The notes under the pieces: model-generated
The model's input: the letters and a program-made list of their open reading frames with translations, nothing else
The model's database searches: none
Told to the model about the DNA's origin: nothing
NCBI RefSeq assembly: GCF_008831285.2
Contig: NC_045142.1
Coordinates: 24,241,300 to 24,305,299 of the forward strand
From: Nymphaea colorata
Lineage: Eukaryota; Streptophyta; Magnoliopsida; Nymphaeales; Nymphaeaceae
Length of the DNA stretch: 64,000 bases
Reading direction: 5' to 3'
Program-made: the position numbers and the translations under genes
In this document: positions 1-12,376 of the stretch, piece after piece
How positions within the stretch are numbered: position 1 is the stretch's first letter
Layout: each line of letters opens with the position of its first letter

Positions 1-1882
1 TTTTTTGCCCGTTACCTTCATTCTTCGTGTCCTGTCTCGTCTCTGTCACCACCGCCTCTTCCTCTTCTGTCGCCACCACCTCTTCCTGCCTCGACCGAGT
101 TTGGTTGAGCTCACGGCAGCGTCTCCTTCACTCTCTTGTTCAAGTATGAAATGTGAACCCTCTTTTGCTCTCTCTCTCTCTACCTCCCATTCCCTCTTGC
201 TCCTTGTCTCTCTCTATCTCCGTCCATCTTGCCCCAACCTGCCTCCCTGCTGATTGAACAAGAGAAGGGGCGGTTCTGCGTTCCCCATAAAACTCCATTG
301 GTGTGGTGGGCGTCAAAACATGATTTTGATTGTTAACATGATTATCCTTTATCTTCATCAGTGTAATTTGGGCGTATCAAAGATGCCCTAATCGAGTCCT
401 CGACATTGAATCCCTGCGCTGGCATGGATATCCCCTTCTCCAGATGAGGGATGTCCGGCTTCACGAACACTCAATTTTTTACCTCCAAAAAGATTTCCAA
501 GCCATCAAACATGGCCTGAAAATAGAAAAAGGAAACTTTACCTTAGGTAAACTTACCCTGGATTTTTTCCCTTGAAAAAATCTTCCCTCAGAAAAAATCC
601 AAGCCATCAAACGTGGCCTAATATAAATGTTAATGGTGCAAATATTGGTTTCCAACTCATATCAAGAGCCAAAACTAACAACACGCTATATAGGTCAAGA
701 TGCATTGGCTTGTTCTGAGCTTTTTTTTTTTAATAAAAACAAACATATTTATTTGTCATTATTTTATTAAAATATCCAGAGTCATACGTAAGATCCTGCT
801 TGATTGTAGGTGGGGGCGATAAGTTGCATGTCACGCTATAGGCGAGGGATGCATGCATTTATATTCAGAATACTTACGTATATGCCACTTAGGAGTTCAA
901 ATCACTCTTCCGTTCAATTTAATCTACTGAAAACTTGATTTTTTGGCATATGAATGGTTGACCTAATCGGTTCCCATATAATTAAATTTGAAAAAAAACT
1001 TAAAGTCGAACCAATTTTTCAAAGTTTGTATTCAGATCCAACTAGCACAGGGTCCGATACTTTTGTACATTCGCTTAGTGTTCAGTCAGTCTATCATAAT
1101 CAGATGCAGGACTAACATACGGTTTCAGTTATTGTGGATCCAAATACAAATTCCAAATTCAAATAATGCGGATTGGTTTTCTTTGTCAGATCCGATGAAA
1201 TGGTTTTGGATTCGGATCGCTGATTAAGTCTATCCCACTATGCTTTCTTGTTAATTTCTTCATTTAATTTTCTTTTTTCCAAAAACCCTTATTTTCAGTA
1301 GTAAACCAGGTCAAGTGAAATACTTTTGGCCTCAATTTATAAGCTTAAATAACTGCGCTGCCAAAATTTCTGGCTCTGCCATTGCTTGACTCATGCAACC
1401 AAAGCAACGTGTAATGTTTATGAGAAACAATGGCTGATGACTCTTGTTTTAATAATGAACACTTCCTTAATCGTGATTTAACTTTTGGCTTTCTCCATTT
1501 GTTTAAAAGAAAACATGATTTAGATCATGATTTTTTAATAACGAGTTCTTTCCTTTTTAAATAAATAAAAAGAAAATCGGACATTCACAATGTTCAGAGA
1601 GGGAAGGTGTTGGCCTTGGCTTGAGTGGTGGTGGCAATAACCTCCTGCTCACCCAAAACAATTAGATTGTGAGTATTCACTCTCAGCTACATCAACTCAA
1701 TGGTCTCATGCTCCATTGCCTATCTAAAAACTAGAGAACTTTTATTAGCTCATTCAATTTTTTCTCCTTAATTAGTAGATGTGGGTGCAAATTTTTAACT
1801 TTATACTCTAGAAAAGAAATTTTAGTACTTTAAACATTTATAAGCTAATTTCAACTTAAAAAAAATAATTGAGCTGTAGTAG
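1..1882. other. Intergenic region, no supported gene
   Basis: No coding signal is convincing here; the short open frames at 5-253 and 140-358 lie in CT-rich DNA. Two 21-bp direct repeats differing at one base lie at 497-517 and 599-619. At 1365-1384 the sequence AATTTCTGGCTCTGCCATTG matches 18 of 20 bases of the reverse complement of the terminal repeat of the hAT-like MITE at 58167. It is probably one end of a relative of that element; I could not find a partner end. Confidence 0.6.
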
Positions 1883-1887
1883 GGGAA

Positions 1888-2190
1888 TAAAAGAGATAGA
1901 GGCAAACACAAAGACACAGAGAGTTTTAACGTGGTTCGACTCAGGAAAGAGTCTACATCCACAAACAGAAGTTTCTCTCTCACACGCCTCAATCATTTGT
2001 GTGAGAGGTTCCATTGACATTTAAAGGAATACAGGGGTCATCCATTTCTTGATTTTTAGGATCTTGATTGGCATCAATATCTTGACGATATTGTTGGTTA
2101 CACCTCTGATTTTCTTTCCTAATCTTTTGATTAATAGGAGCGGCAACAGTTTCACCAGCGACAGTGTTTCCTTGAGCGTTATGTTCAATA
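1888..2190 (-). repeat. 3' LTR of the copia element
   Basis: This 303-bp LTR closely matches 5599-5891. Relative to the other LTR it has about 10 extra bases near 2046-2057. It adjoins the polypurine tract on its inner side and the duplicated gggaa on its outer side. The ends read TA...TA instead of the usual TG...CA, in the same way as the other LTR. Confidence 0.92.
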
Positions 2191-2202
2191 GCCCCCTCAA
2201 GC
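2191..2202 (-). other. Polypurine tract of the copia element
   Basis: On the minus strand the bases just upstream of the 3' LTR read AGCTTGAGGGGGC. This is a typical copia plus-strand priming tract, and it sits directly against the LTR boundary. Confidence 0.85.
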
Positions 2203-2203
2203 T

Positions 2204-3858
2204 GAATGGCCGAGGAAGGACGTTAAGCTTGACACGAATGGATTCAAATGGTGAGCAAGCAAGGGGCTTGGTCATTGTATCAGCAAGTTGGTCAGTAGCA
2301 AGAACATGATGAACTGTAAGACGATGATTTTGCACATGATCCCAGATGAAATGAATATCGACTTCAATATGCTTAGTGAGTTGGTGAAAAACCGGATTGG
2401 AAGTCAATTGAACAGCACCCATATTGTCACATAAGAGCTGGGGAATGGTGGAAAGAGGGTGATGAAGCTCTTGTAAAAAATATGATATGGAGAGAACTTC
2501 GGCAGCAGTGGAGGCCAACACCCGATATTCTGCCTCAGTACTTGAGCGAGCAACTGTATTTTGCTTCTTTGTAGACCACAAAACTAAGGAATCTCCAAGG
2601 AAAATGGCAAAGCCAGTAGTAGATCTTTGATCATCGGGATTTTCAGCCCAATCGGCATCTGAATATGCTATTAGTGAAAGGCGCGAGGATGGCCGAATAA
2701 GAACCCAAGATGAAGAGTGTGCTTAATGTAGCGAAGTATGCGGCAGCCCAATGAACAGTGGTAGGAGCTTGCACAAATTAGCAGACCTTGTTGGTAGCAT
2801 AAGTAAGATCGGGTTTGCTAATGGTAGCATACTGGAGAGCACCAACAATTTGGCGATATAGAGTAGGATTAAGTACCAACGTGCCATCAAACTTAGATAA
2901 CTTCTCGCCAATAGCTAAAGGCGAAGGAAGGGGCTTGACATCAACCATGGCGCTCTGCTTGAGAAGATCTTGCATATATTGGCATTGAAAAAGAAAGAGT
3001 CCTTGAGGTGGAAACAATGCTTCAACTCCAAGAAAATAATGTAGATGCCCAAGATCTTTTATAAAGAATGCACACATCATTTGACATACAAGCTGATGAA
3101 TGGCGGCGGGGCAGCTTCTAGTGATCAATATGTCATCAACAAAATGTACATAATAATAATATCCTTGCATGGAAGCAATTGGTGCAGGGCCCCAAACATC
3201 AGAAAATATAAGAACTCATGGTCCACTTATTTCATTTGAACTAGAAAAAGGTGTGTGACTCTTCTCCATTTGACATGCTTCACACAAAGACTCAAATTTA
3301 TTGAAACTAGAAGGAAGCCCATATTTACTAAGGACATGTTGCACGATTTTCATGGAAGGATGCCCAAATCGCTCATGCCATTTTTGCTGCATAGTTCGTT
3401 CACCAAGTAGAGCTGCTGGTTGACTCCCAATATCTCCCAAGTGCAGCTTGTAGAGCCTGCGCTCATTATTTCCCTTGAGAAGAACCTGTCTTGTCTTGGC
3501 ATCCTTAACATAACAAAAGTGCGAGTGAAATTCAAGCAACACATCATTATCTTTGGTAAACTTGTGTACTAAAAGCATATTTTTGGTGATAGATGGCCAC
3601 ATCATTATCTTTGGTAAACTTGTGTACTAAAAGCAGATTTTTGGTGATAGATGGCACATGTAAAATATCTTTAATGATGAACTTGGAATCAGGATGAGAG
3701 AAAACAGAGGTACCAATGTGTTTAATGTTCAAACCTTGGCCATTTCCGATGCGAACTTGATCTCCTCCGTTGTAGGTAGATTGGATTATCAAGTTGTTGA
3801 AATCTGGTGTTACAAGATGGGTGGCTCCAGAGTCAGGGTACCATCCTCCATGATCAAA
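2204..3858 (-). pseudogene. copia pol remnant: protease, partial integrase/RT, RNase H
   Basis: Reading down the minus strand, the protease active-site motif DSGAT lies near 3811-3825. The GAG-pre-integrase zinc region follows, with HERFGHPS and CEACQMEK (about 3250-3400). Next come the first integrase core aspartate motif FSDVWGP and then YYVHFVD. This joins directly to the RT catalytic-site end VDDILIT near 3133-3143, so most of integrase and the RT fingers/palm are missing. RT thumb sequence runs to about 2780. RNase H follows with YSDADWA, STEAEYR and LLCDN (about 2680-2420). Breaks seen: an in-frame stop at 3216-3218 where related integrases have Trp, a 58-bp tandem duplication at 3541-3656 that shifts frame by one, and a frame break between RT and RNase H. 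Reading runs on into the LTR with no clear natural stop. It is not expected to make functional protein. Confidence 0.9.
3541..3656. repeat. 58-bp tandem duplication inside pol
   Basis: Positions 3541-3598 and 3599-3656 are near-identical copies. Because 58 is not a multiple of three, the duplication shifts the frame between the protease and GAG-pre-integrase segments. It repeats the segment encoding the KNLLLVHKFTKDNDV motif. Confidence 0.93.
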
Positions 3859-4843
3859 TTATCCATCGGCATCAGCGGTATGAACTTCAATAGATGGAGT
3901 AGCATCAAATTTCTGCATTTTATATGTTTTGCACTTCAAAGCACCGTGGCCAGGCTGATTACATGCTTGACAAATAGTGTGACAATTTGCAGCAATATGA
4001 CCATTATTTTCACAAGCAAAGCAAGATCGAACCTGATTTTTTAAAGAACAATCTTGAGTTTTATTGCGACCTCTTATATGCTTAAAGCGATTGCCACCAA
4101 AATTTTGGTTTTTCACAGTAAAATTTGTTGATGGAGTTCCAATAGGGAGATTATCAACTTCATCCAATTGCGCCTCATGAATAAGCAACATAGCAAGCAA
4201 GTCTTCCATATTAATAGGATCAACTCTGGTGTTCAAAGCAGTTCTAAGATACCCATATTCTTCTAATGGTAAACTAGTCATGATGCAGGTGACCAAATCA
4301 TCATCATCTACTAGTTTGGATGCAAGAGCTAATTGGTTAGCAATACTTTTTGCTCTGCAGAAATATTTTGAAATAGTTTCAGTGTCTTTTCTTAAGTTCT
4401 GAAGTTGGTTTCTCAATTGTTTGATTCTAGCTCTTGAGTGGACATACATACGTTTGAGGGTATTCCATAATTCATGAGAGGAAGAAATTTCCACAACATG
4501 ACTACGAACAAGATCAGTTAAAGATGAAAGAATCCAACTTAATAAAAGCTGATCTAATCTGTATCATTCATCATACTTTGGATTACGACATTTTAAGTCA
4601 TTGTTGTCATCAATCCATTCAGAGGGACATGGTTGTTTACCATCTATGAAACCATGAGATTATAACTCTTAAAGAGAGGCATAAACTGAGATTCCAAATC
4701 AAATAATTGTCTGATGCAAGCTTAATGGAAGGCAAATACTGAAGATTTGTAGGCGTAGGAAGAACTGGAAAAATTTGACCTGTAGTTGGAGATGTGTCTG
4801 GTGTAGCAGACTTTGATGCATGATTGGTATTGTTTTTAGCCAT
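3859..4843 (-). pseudogene. copia gag remnant
   Basis: The likely original start is the ATG at 4843, giving MAKNNTNHASKS. The conserved N-terminal copia gag motif (L.SDNYLIWNLSL) is followed by a frame break near 4640. The UBN2-type gag core then runs from about 4494 and ends with two CX2CX4HX4C zinc knuckles (CFACENNGHIAANC and CQACNQPGHGALKC), which bind nucleic acid in the particle. A TAA at 3859-3861 separates the second knuckle from protease, which continues in the same frame. In an intact element this protein would package element RNA in a cytoplasmic particle. Here the breaks make that unlikely. Confidence 0.88.
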
Positions 4844-5586
4844 TTTTGAAAACCCACACAACTGTTTGGTTCTTGCAACTGCAAAGACTTGTGGCACTTC
4901 AAAAATCCACAGCGCCCGCCCTGGTCTCAACTCAGAAAAATCTGAGATTTGGAGGGTAGAAAGCCGAGAAGAAGACGATTCCAATGAATATAAGATCGTC
5001 CAAAATGAGTGTCGAAGGAATTAGCACCGAAGATTTGAAATTGGCAAGTTTTAGCTTTTTCGCTGGTGAGAAGGTTGATTTCGGGCTGTGTCAACGCCTG
5101 GACACGTGCAAGAAAGGGCAAGGACATAATGACACGATGTTGATCGTGTTGAAGAAGGCCGACACGTGCTGAGCGGGACTCGGTGTCGGTTGAAGACAAT
5201 GTTTAATGCGACACGGAGGTGGTACTCATCGAGTGGTGCTGGCGTGGCTGCGTGAAACTCGACAGGACTCACGAATCCCTGTCGTGTCCCGCTGATGATG
5301 ACATGAAACCGAGGTTCTTCACCGGCGACTGAAGAACATGGCAAAATATTTTGCCGGGATTCTTCGAAATCGCCAGAAAACGGACACCGCCCGGAAAAAG
5401 AGCAGAATACTGCGACGAAACTTCAAAATCAGTTTCCAAGCTCGATCTTGGGCCAAATCGAGCATTCTTGGGCTCGTTTTGCTCTTTTGGACCCGCTGTA
5501 GGCTGGATTGCTTGCTGAAACACCAGGTGGTTGCAGAAAAGAAGGACGACCAAGTTTGCTACAGAGTTTCACTGCTGTAAGTGCTG

Positions 5587-5598
5587 GCTTTGATACCA
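5587..5598 (-). other. Primer binding site (initiator tRNA-Met type)
   Basis: On the minus strand the sequence TGGTATCAAAGC directly follows the 5' LTR. It is one base off the common plant copia PBS TGGTATCAGAGC, which pairs with the initiator tRNA-Met 3' end. It fixes the inner LTR boundary. Confidence 0.9.
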
Positions 5599-5891
5599 TA
5601 AAAGAGATAGAGGCAAACACAAAGACACAGAGAGTTTTAACGTGGTTCGACTCAGGAACGAGTCTACATCCACGAACAGTAGTTTCTCTCTCACACGCCT
5701 CAATCATTTGTGTGGGAGGTTCCATTGACATTTAAAGGAATACAGGGGTCATCCATTTCGGATCTTGATTAGCGTCAATATCTTGACGATATTGTTGGTT
5801 ACACCTCTGATTTTCTTTCCTAATCTTTTGATTAAGAGGAGCGGCAACAGTTTCGCGAGCGACAATGTTTCCTTGAGCGTTATCTTCAATA
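5599..5891 (-). repeat. 5' LTR of the copia element
   Basis: This 293-bp LTR matches 1888-2190. It is bounded inside by the primer binding site and outside by the target duplication gggaa at 5892-5896. On the minus strand it would hold the element's promoter; I see no strong TATA box. Confidence 0.92.
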
Positions 5892-5896
5892 GGGAA

Positions 5897-7273
<1,377 letters not shown>

Positions 7274-9247
7274 ATGGAGGCTACCCAAGTGTGCGTTTCT
7301 TCAATTCCGTCACCATCTTCCCGAGCACCCACCCGCACAATCCTCAGCATTTTGGGCTCAAATTCGTTGTCTCTGTATCAAATCAAGCAGATTCATGCTC
7401 AAATCCTCAGGAGGGGCCTTGCCGACGACAACCATTTCATATCTGCTCTTGCCAAGAGATGTGCCGAGTGTAGTCTCTGCAGTCTGGGGTATGCACTCCA
7501 AGTGTTTGATCAAACGACCAGGCCAAACGCGTTTATATGGAATGCCGTCATCAGAGGGTGCCTTCACAAGGACGCCCCAAGGGAAGCCATCTTCCTGTAC
7601 TACAAGATGGTGGCGCAAGACTATGTGCCCAACAAGTATACATTGCCTATCGTCTTCAAGGCTTGCTGCGTTGCAGGGGCTGTAGAAGAAGGGGAGCAGA
7701 TTCATACCCACGTGCTGAAGCTGGGCCTCTGGAGAGATGGTCATATTCAGAGTGCTGCAATTCAGATGTACGCCTCGTGTAGACGTGTGAGAGAGGCGCG
7801 TCGGCTGCTAGACCAGTGTCCTGAATCGGATGTTGTGTCATGGAACGCTATGATTGATGGGTATCTGAAACAGGGGGAGTTGGAGGCGGCGAAGGAACTC
7901 TTTGAACAGATGCCCTGCAGCAGAAGTACAGGTTCTTGGAACGCTATGATATCTGGGTATGCAAAATGTGGGATGATTGAGTCTGCGCGTGAACTGTTCG
8001 ACGATATTCCTGAGAAGGATGATGTGTCTTGGAGCGCAATGATTGATGGTTATGTTCAAAATGGGCTCTTTGAGAGAGCCTTGGAAGTGTTCCAGCAGAT
8101 GCAGAACAAGGGGATTCCACCAAGTAGATTTGTGCTACCAAGCGTGCTTTCTGCATGTGCAAATTTGGGTGCGTTGGATCAGGGAAGATGGGTTCATGCT
8201 TACGTTGAAAGAAATTCAATGCAACTTGATGCAGTTGGATGGACTGCACTTGTAGATATGTACGCAAAATGTGGCTGTTTACCAATGGCATTACAGGTCT
8301 TTGAGAACATCACTAGAAAAGAAGTATTTACATGGAATGCTTTAATCCATGGGCTTGCAATGCATGGGCATGCTGATGCTGCAACCAAGATGTTCCTAAG
8401 AATGCAAAATGAGAAAATAACACCGGACGGGATCACTTTTCTTGGTGTTCTAAATGCCTGTGCTCATGCGGGATTGGTGGAAGAAGGATTTCATTATTTC
8501 AATACCATGAAGCGGAATTACAAGATAAAGCCGACTATAGAACATTATGGCTGCATGGTTGACCTGCTAGGCAGGGCAGGTAGATTGGATGAGGCTGAAG
8601 ATTTTATTAGTTCCATGCCCATAAAAGCGAATGCATCTGTATGGGGAGCTTTATTGGGTGCTTGCAGGATCCATGGCAATGTTGAACTTGGAGGGAAAGT
8701 GGGGAAGATTTTGTTAGAGTTGGAACCAGAAAATAGTGGTAGATATGCTCTATTGTCAAATATCTATGCAGCTGCTGGTCGATGGGATGATGTTTCAATG
8801 GTTAGAAAACTGATGAAAGATAGAGGGATAAAGACAGTTCCCGGGTACAGTCTGATCCATCTTAATGGGATGATTCACAAGTTTGTTACAGGTGATGGAT
8901 CCCACCCGCAGAAGAAGGAAATATATCTGATGTTAGACGATATACTAAAAAAGTTGAAGTTGGCTGGTCACCTGCCAATTGCCAGCCAGGTGTTGCTTGA
9001 CATGGAAGAGGAGGAGAAAGAAAGTGCATTGTGCTATCACAGCGAGAAATTAGCTATTGCTTTTGCAATACTGAGCACAGCGCCTGGGACGCCCATCAGA
9101 ATTGCGAAGAACCTCCGTGTCTGTGAGGACTGTCACTCTGCAACCAAGCTTATTTCACATGTTTATAAGCGTGAGATAATAGTAAGGGATCGTGTCCGGT
9201 ATCACTGCTTCAGAGATGGCCGCTGCACTTGCAAGGATTTCTGGTAA
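7274..9247 (+). CDS. DYW-class pentatricopeptide repeat protein, probable organelle RNA editing factor
   Basis: This intronless 657-aa gene is a PLS-type PPR protein with E and DYW domains. Such nuclear-encoded proteins bind specific chloroplast or mitochondrial transcripts and edit C to U. The N-terminus (MEATQVCVSS, rich in Ser, Arg and Pro) could be a transit peptide; I cannot tell plastid from mitochondrion. The segment QIKQIHAQILRRGL precedes repeated motifs such as VSWNAMIDGY, SWSAMIDGYVQNGLFERAL and FTWNALIHGLAMHG (about residues 60-460). The E region contains SVWGALLGACRIHGNVELG and YALLSNIYAAAGRWDDV. The DYW deaminase has HSE at 589-591 (zinc His and catalytic Glu), CEDC at 617-620, and a second site with His644, Cys651 and Cys653. 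It ends in KDFW, a conservative variant of DYW. The ATG at 7274 fits the family length. It resembles the At5g66520/At5g48910 type, but orthology is not established. Confidence 0.95.
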   Translation: MEATQVCVSSIPSPSSRAPTRTILSILGSNSLSLYQIKQIHAQILRRGLADDNHFISALAKRCAECSLCSLGYALQVFDQTTRPNAFIWNAVIRGCLHKDAPREAIFLYYKMVAQDYVPNKYTLPIVFKACCVAGAVEEGEQIHTHVLKLGLWRDGHIQSAAIQMYASCRRVREARRLLDQCPESDVVSWNAMIDGYLKQGELEAAKELFEQMPCSRSTGSWNAMISGYAKCGMIESARELFDDIPEKDDVSWSAMIDGYVQNGLFERALEVFQQMQNKGIPPSRFVLPSVLSACANLGALDQGRWVHAYVERNSMQLDAVGWTALVDMYAKCGCLPMALQVFENITRKEVFTWNALIHGLAMHGHADAATKMFLRMQNEKITPDGITFLGVLNACAHAGLVEEGFHYFNTMKRNYKIKPTIEHYGCMVDLLGRAGRLDEAEDFISSMPIKANASVWGALLGACRIHGNVELGGKVGKILLELEPENSGRYALLSNIYAAAGRWDDVSMVRKLMKDRGIKTVPGYSLIHLNGMIHKFVTGDGSHPQKKEIYLMLDDILKKLKLAGHLPIASQVLLDMEEEEKESALCYHSEKLAIAFAILSTAPGTPIRIAKNLRVCEDCHSATKLISHVYKREIIVRDRVRYHCFRDGRCTCKDFW

Positions 9248-10247
9248 ATCACAGGACTGATTTATGGGGTAATTCTAAACAATAGATCGTCTTGCTGTTT
9301 AGTAAACTGTTTTGGAGACGGGAGGTATTGTGGCTTGCAGCACCACATCTCTGTGTCTAGGGAAGGTGTAAGTGTAAGCAGAAATACAGAATGACTAGTA
9401 CAGAACATTGGTGGAAGTGGTCTAACAAGAGCTAGACATCACTGGGCAGTTAAGAAAGTTGTTCTGAGAGATGGGTCAAAATCCACAACCTACGTAAGAT
9501 GGTAAAAACAAACCATTCTAGTTGTTGATCAGGTACAAAAAGTCATATGCTTCTTCGTCCAGCACAGGGATTGTTAATCTACAGTATGATAATGTCTTCG
9601 CTGGTAGTAATATTAAGTTTACTAGTACCTGATTTTCTGTCTGTAGAACATTGGCATTTGCTTACAGAACTCTTTTTTGCATTCAAAAGCTAGTTCTTTA
9701 TAGGTCTTTGGTCTCTCACACAATGTGCTGTGATCCTTTGTTTTGAAAAAAAATCTGTCCCTCATGAAAACACTCGTGCTTCATTGAGCTTTCAACTCCT
9801 TGCGGCCTATCCTGTAATGGAAATGGATGTGGGTAATGGCATTCTAAAAGCATTTGAATACCATTTGGAATCCTCCATGAAGAAGAAAGAGGAAAAGCTT
9901 ACACTTCAAGGATTCCGACTTTGCTCGTAGATCATGCATGACTTTGCACAGCCATCCAACAGCACCAAAATAAGAGGGAACCATTTTAGGACTACGCGTA
10001 TGCACGTATAAACTAATCATAGAGTAAACATAAAAACTAGATCAATGGGGCAGCTATAACTAATTTCATGCACCAAAAACAAGCTAAGTTGATTTTCAAT
10101 TTTCTTTTCAGGAAAAGGCTCCCGGCTGGCCTGAGACTGATTTCTGAGAACTAGATCACATAATTTGGTCATTATGTTGATGGTGTCCTGTGAGGAACGA
10201 ACAATGTTTCTCACGCGATTTGTCAGTTGTCATGAGCTAAGGTGGAA

Positions 10248-10415
10248 AGTGAAAAGGTCATCGGGGGGCATTTTCAAATTACAAGGTTCTTTTGGAATAT
10301 TAAGCAAACGTGAGGTTAAACGGAGAATTTCTTTCTGCCGCTAATTTATTAGTGGCCCACTGGTCCAAAAGAATTGGAAGAGTACGAAGGGATTTGACTT
10401 CACGTTTCGCGCTCC
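10248..10415 (+). repeat. Diverged direct repeat, copy A
   Basis: It shares with 11352-11534 the blocks AGTGAAAAGGT, AAGGTTCTTTTGGAATAT, CTAATTTATT, AAGAATTGGA and GACTTCACGT in the same order and orientation, about 1.1 kb apart. It is an old duplication or two copies of one dispersed element. Confidence 0.75.
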
Positions 10416-11351
10416 AAGGGACGAAAGCCTTCAAATTATGGTCGACATAGAATTGGGCGATTGCGATCCGTTTGTCCTCAGCATCGAATAAATGGATCGG
10501 ATCTTGGTCGGACCTGATTTATACGATGCGCTTTTAATGTGCATCGGCGGACTCATAACCGAATTAAAGTTTTAAAATTTTGACTCAGTATCCAAATATC
10601 ATTTTTCAAAATTTTTATATTTTTTATATAAAACAAGTAAATTTTTTTAAAATTTTAAAACCGATTTTTTTTTGTGCAAAATGTGTCGCAGCCAACCCAT
10701 TTGTGCTATCCCCTTTGGTGCAATTTGCTGAACAAATTAAGTGCACAAAAATTGTCATGAGATCTTTTAAATAATTGTGATCCTTGTGAAAGAACAGCCT
10801 CAATTGTAGAAACAAGTGCTCTGGAATGGTTTGGATAAGAGGGCCTTCTCAGCCAAGCAATCAAGTCAGAGCTTCACACCTTGTCCCCTATTGAGATTTG
10901 CCTCTTGACCAGCCCGCTCAATTTCTTCCAACTATTTGAGTGGTCAGAAGGAAACCTACCGCCGAGTGAGAGACCGAAGTCTTTCCTCTTACCCTTAAAA
11001 TACGGAGCTGCTTCAGGACTTATGTGATCTTACAACATATCCTTTAACTCGAATGTCGCACATACCACTGTTTGCATTATAAAGGAGTAGCACTCAGATG
11101 AATCAAACTGTGGATGTGTCGACAATACACCACTCAAGGTAGCCACCTGTGCGACACCCCTGGAGGATCTTCCAGGCATTGGAAATGCCTCTCCATGCGA
11201 CTGAGCTACAAGGCCAAGAATGAGCAAGCCAAATGTCCTTTTGCTCAAGGTACTTATGTCTTACCAGTTTTGTTACAATAGTTTGGCTTTTCTCATAAAA
11301 AAAAAATTTCTAGCTCCACCCTAACCTTATGCTCAAAGCAATATCCCATGG

Positions 11352-11534
11352 AGTGAAAAGGTTACCGAGCACCATTTTGGAATTAAAAGGTTCTTTTGGA
11401 ATATAAAACAAAAAGGATGTGAAATCTAGAATGTCTTCCTGCCTCTAATTTATTCGTTGGAACACTCTAGAAACTTGGAGCACAAGAATTGGAGAAAGTC
11501 AAAGAGAGTAGACTTCACGTGTTGCGTTCCCACT
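11352..11534 (+). repeat. Diverged direct repeat, copy B
   Basis: This is the partner of 10248-10415, with the same ordered blocks. It ends roughly 850 bp upstream of the EF-hand gene's TATA box. Confidence 0.75.
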
Positions 11535-12376
11535 CCCAACCTCACCTCTCGAAGTGGGGCCATCCTCTCTCTCTTGGTGGTGAAAAAAATGGATCGGATA
11601 TCCGGCTGATCCGATTGTCCCAATCGTGTTCCTGGCGTGTGTAGATAACGGATCCTCTAAACGAGATCCGATACTTTTGGTCCAACTTCATAGGTTGTCT
11701 CCAAGGAAATAGATCCGATCATTTACTTTGTTTCACATTTCGGCACAACAAGATTAGATCTATTACATTTTCCTTGTGACTGAACCACGACATGATGCGT
11801 AGTTTAGTTCGAGCGTTTGATGAATCTATTTCAATTATAAAGTGTTCATGTTACCAGACGATCGATGATGTGTAATATGTCTTTTTCAAGGCAGGGACAG
11901 AAATAGATTGGGGCTCTGTCAAATATATTGGTTGATTTTAGGTGGATCTGAGTTTAATTAATAGAATAACTTCAGAGACTCGAGAAAATTTGTTAACTAT
12001 ATGCTTAGTGCTTCGTGAAAAAAACTTTTTGCTCCTCTACTCCTATTTCACGGTCACAATCTTACAAACCTACGCACCTCATTGCAACTAACGCCATCTT
12101 TGGAGCGGGTTTCATTACTTGGGTTCAATACCAAAAAGGCGAAAACAAGCTTAGTGCGAACTAGATTTGGTCTCAGATCTGAGATCCAGATAAGGAAAGC
12201 ATTACTTTGGATCAAATGTTTGAATCCAACAATGTGATCCAAAACGAATCGGACCTGATAGGTGGTCACATTCATGCCCACTGGAATGACACTTTGACTC
12301 AACAGTGGAAAGAATTCCTGACGTCATCCCACACGTCTTCCGATTTGACGGGAACCTTCCTCGCCCCGGCCTCGCC

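Larger units (their letters stand above)
1888..5891 (-). mobile_element. Ty1/copia LTR retrotransposon, internally deleted and decayed
   Basis: This is a nearly intact-ended LTR element read on the minus strand, about 4.0 kb long. Two LTRs flank an interior with a primer binding site, gag with zinc knuckles, protease, a partial integrase fused to the C-terminal part of reverse transcriptase, RNase H and a polypurine tract. The flanks carry the 5-bp duplication gggaa at 1883-1887 and 5892-5896, which shows insertion as one unit. The gag-protease-integrase-RT-RNase H order is that of Ty1/copia. Full-length copia elements are usually near 5 kb. The shortfall is explained by loss of most of integrase and the N-terminal part of RT. 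Stop codons, a 58-bp duplication and further frame breaks mean it cannot encode a working polyprotein. By eye the LTRs differ at about 11 of roughly 290 aligned positions plus one indel of about 10 bp, which suggests a fairly recent insertion. Confidence 0.93.
9248..12376. other. Intergenic region between the PPR and EF-hand genes
   Basis: No coding gene is supported. The first few hundred bases are probably PPR 3' UTR. Two diverged direct copies of a segment of about 170-180 bp lie at 10248-10415 and 11352-11534. Both are followed by ATGGATCGGAT-type sequence. AT-rich tracts occupy 10570-10680. Confidence 0.6.

Noticed and set aside
2778-3170. Separate RT gene starting at an internal ATG
   Set aside because: It is in frame with the upstream integrase segment and part of the same decayed copia element.
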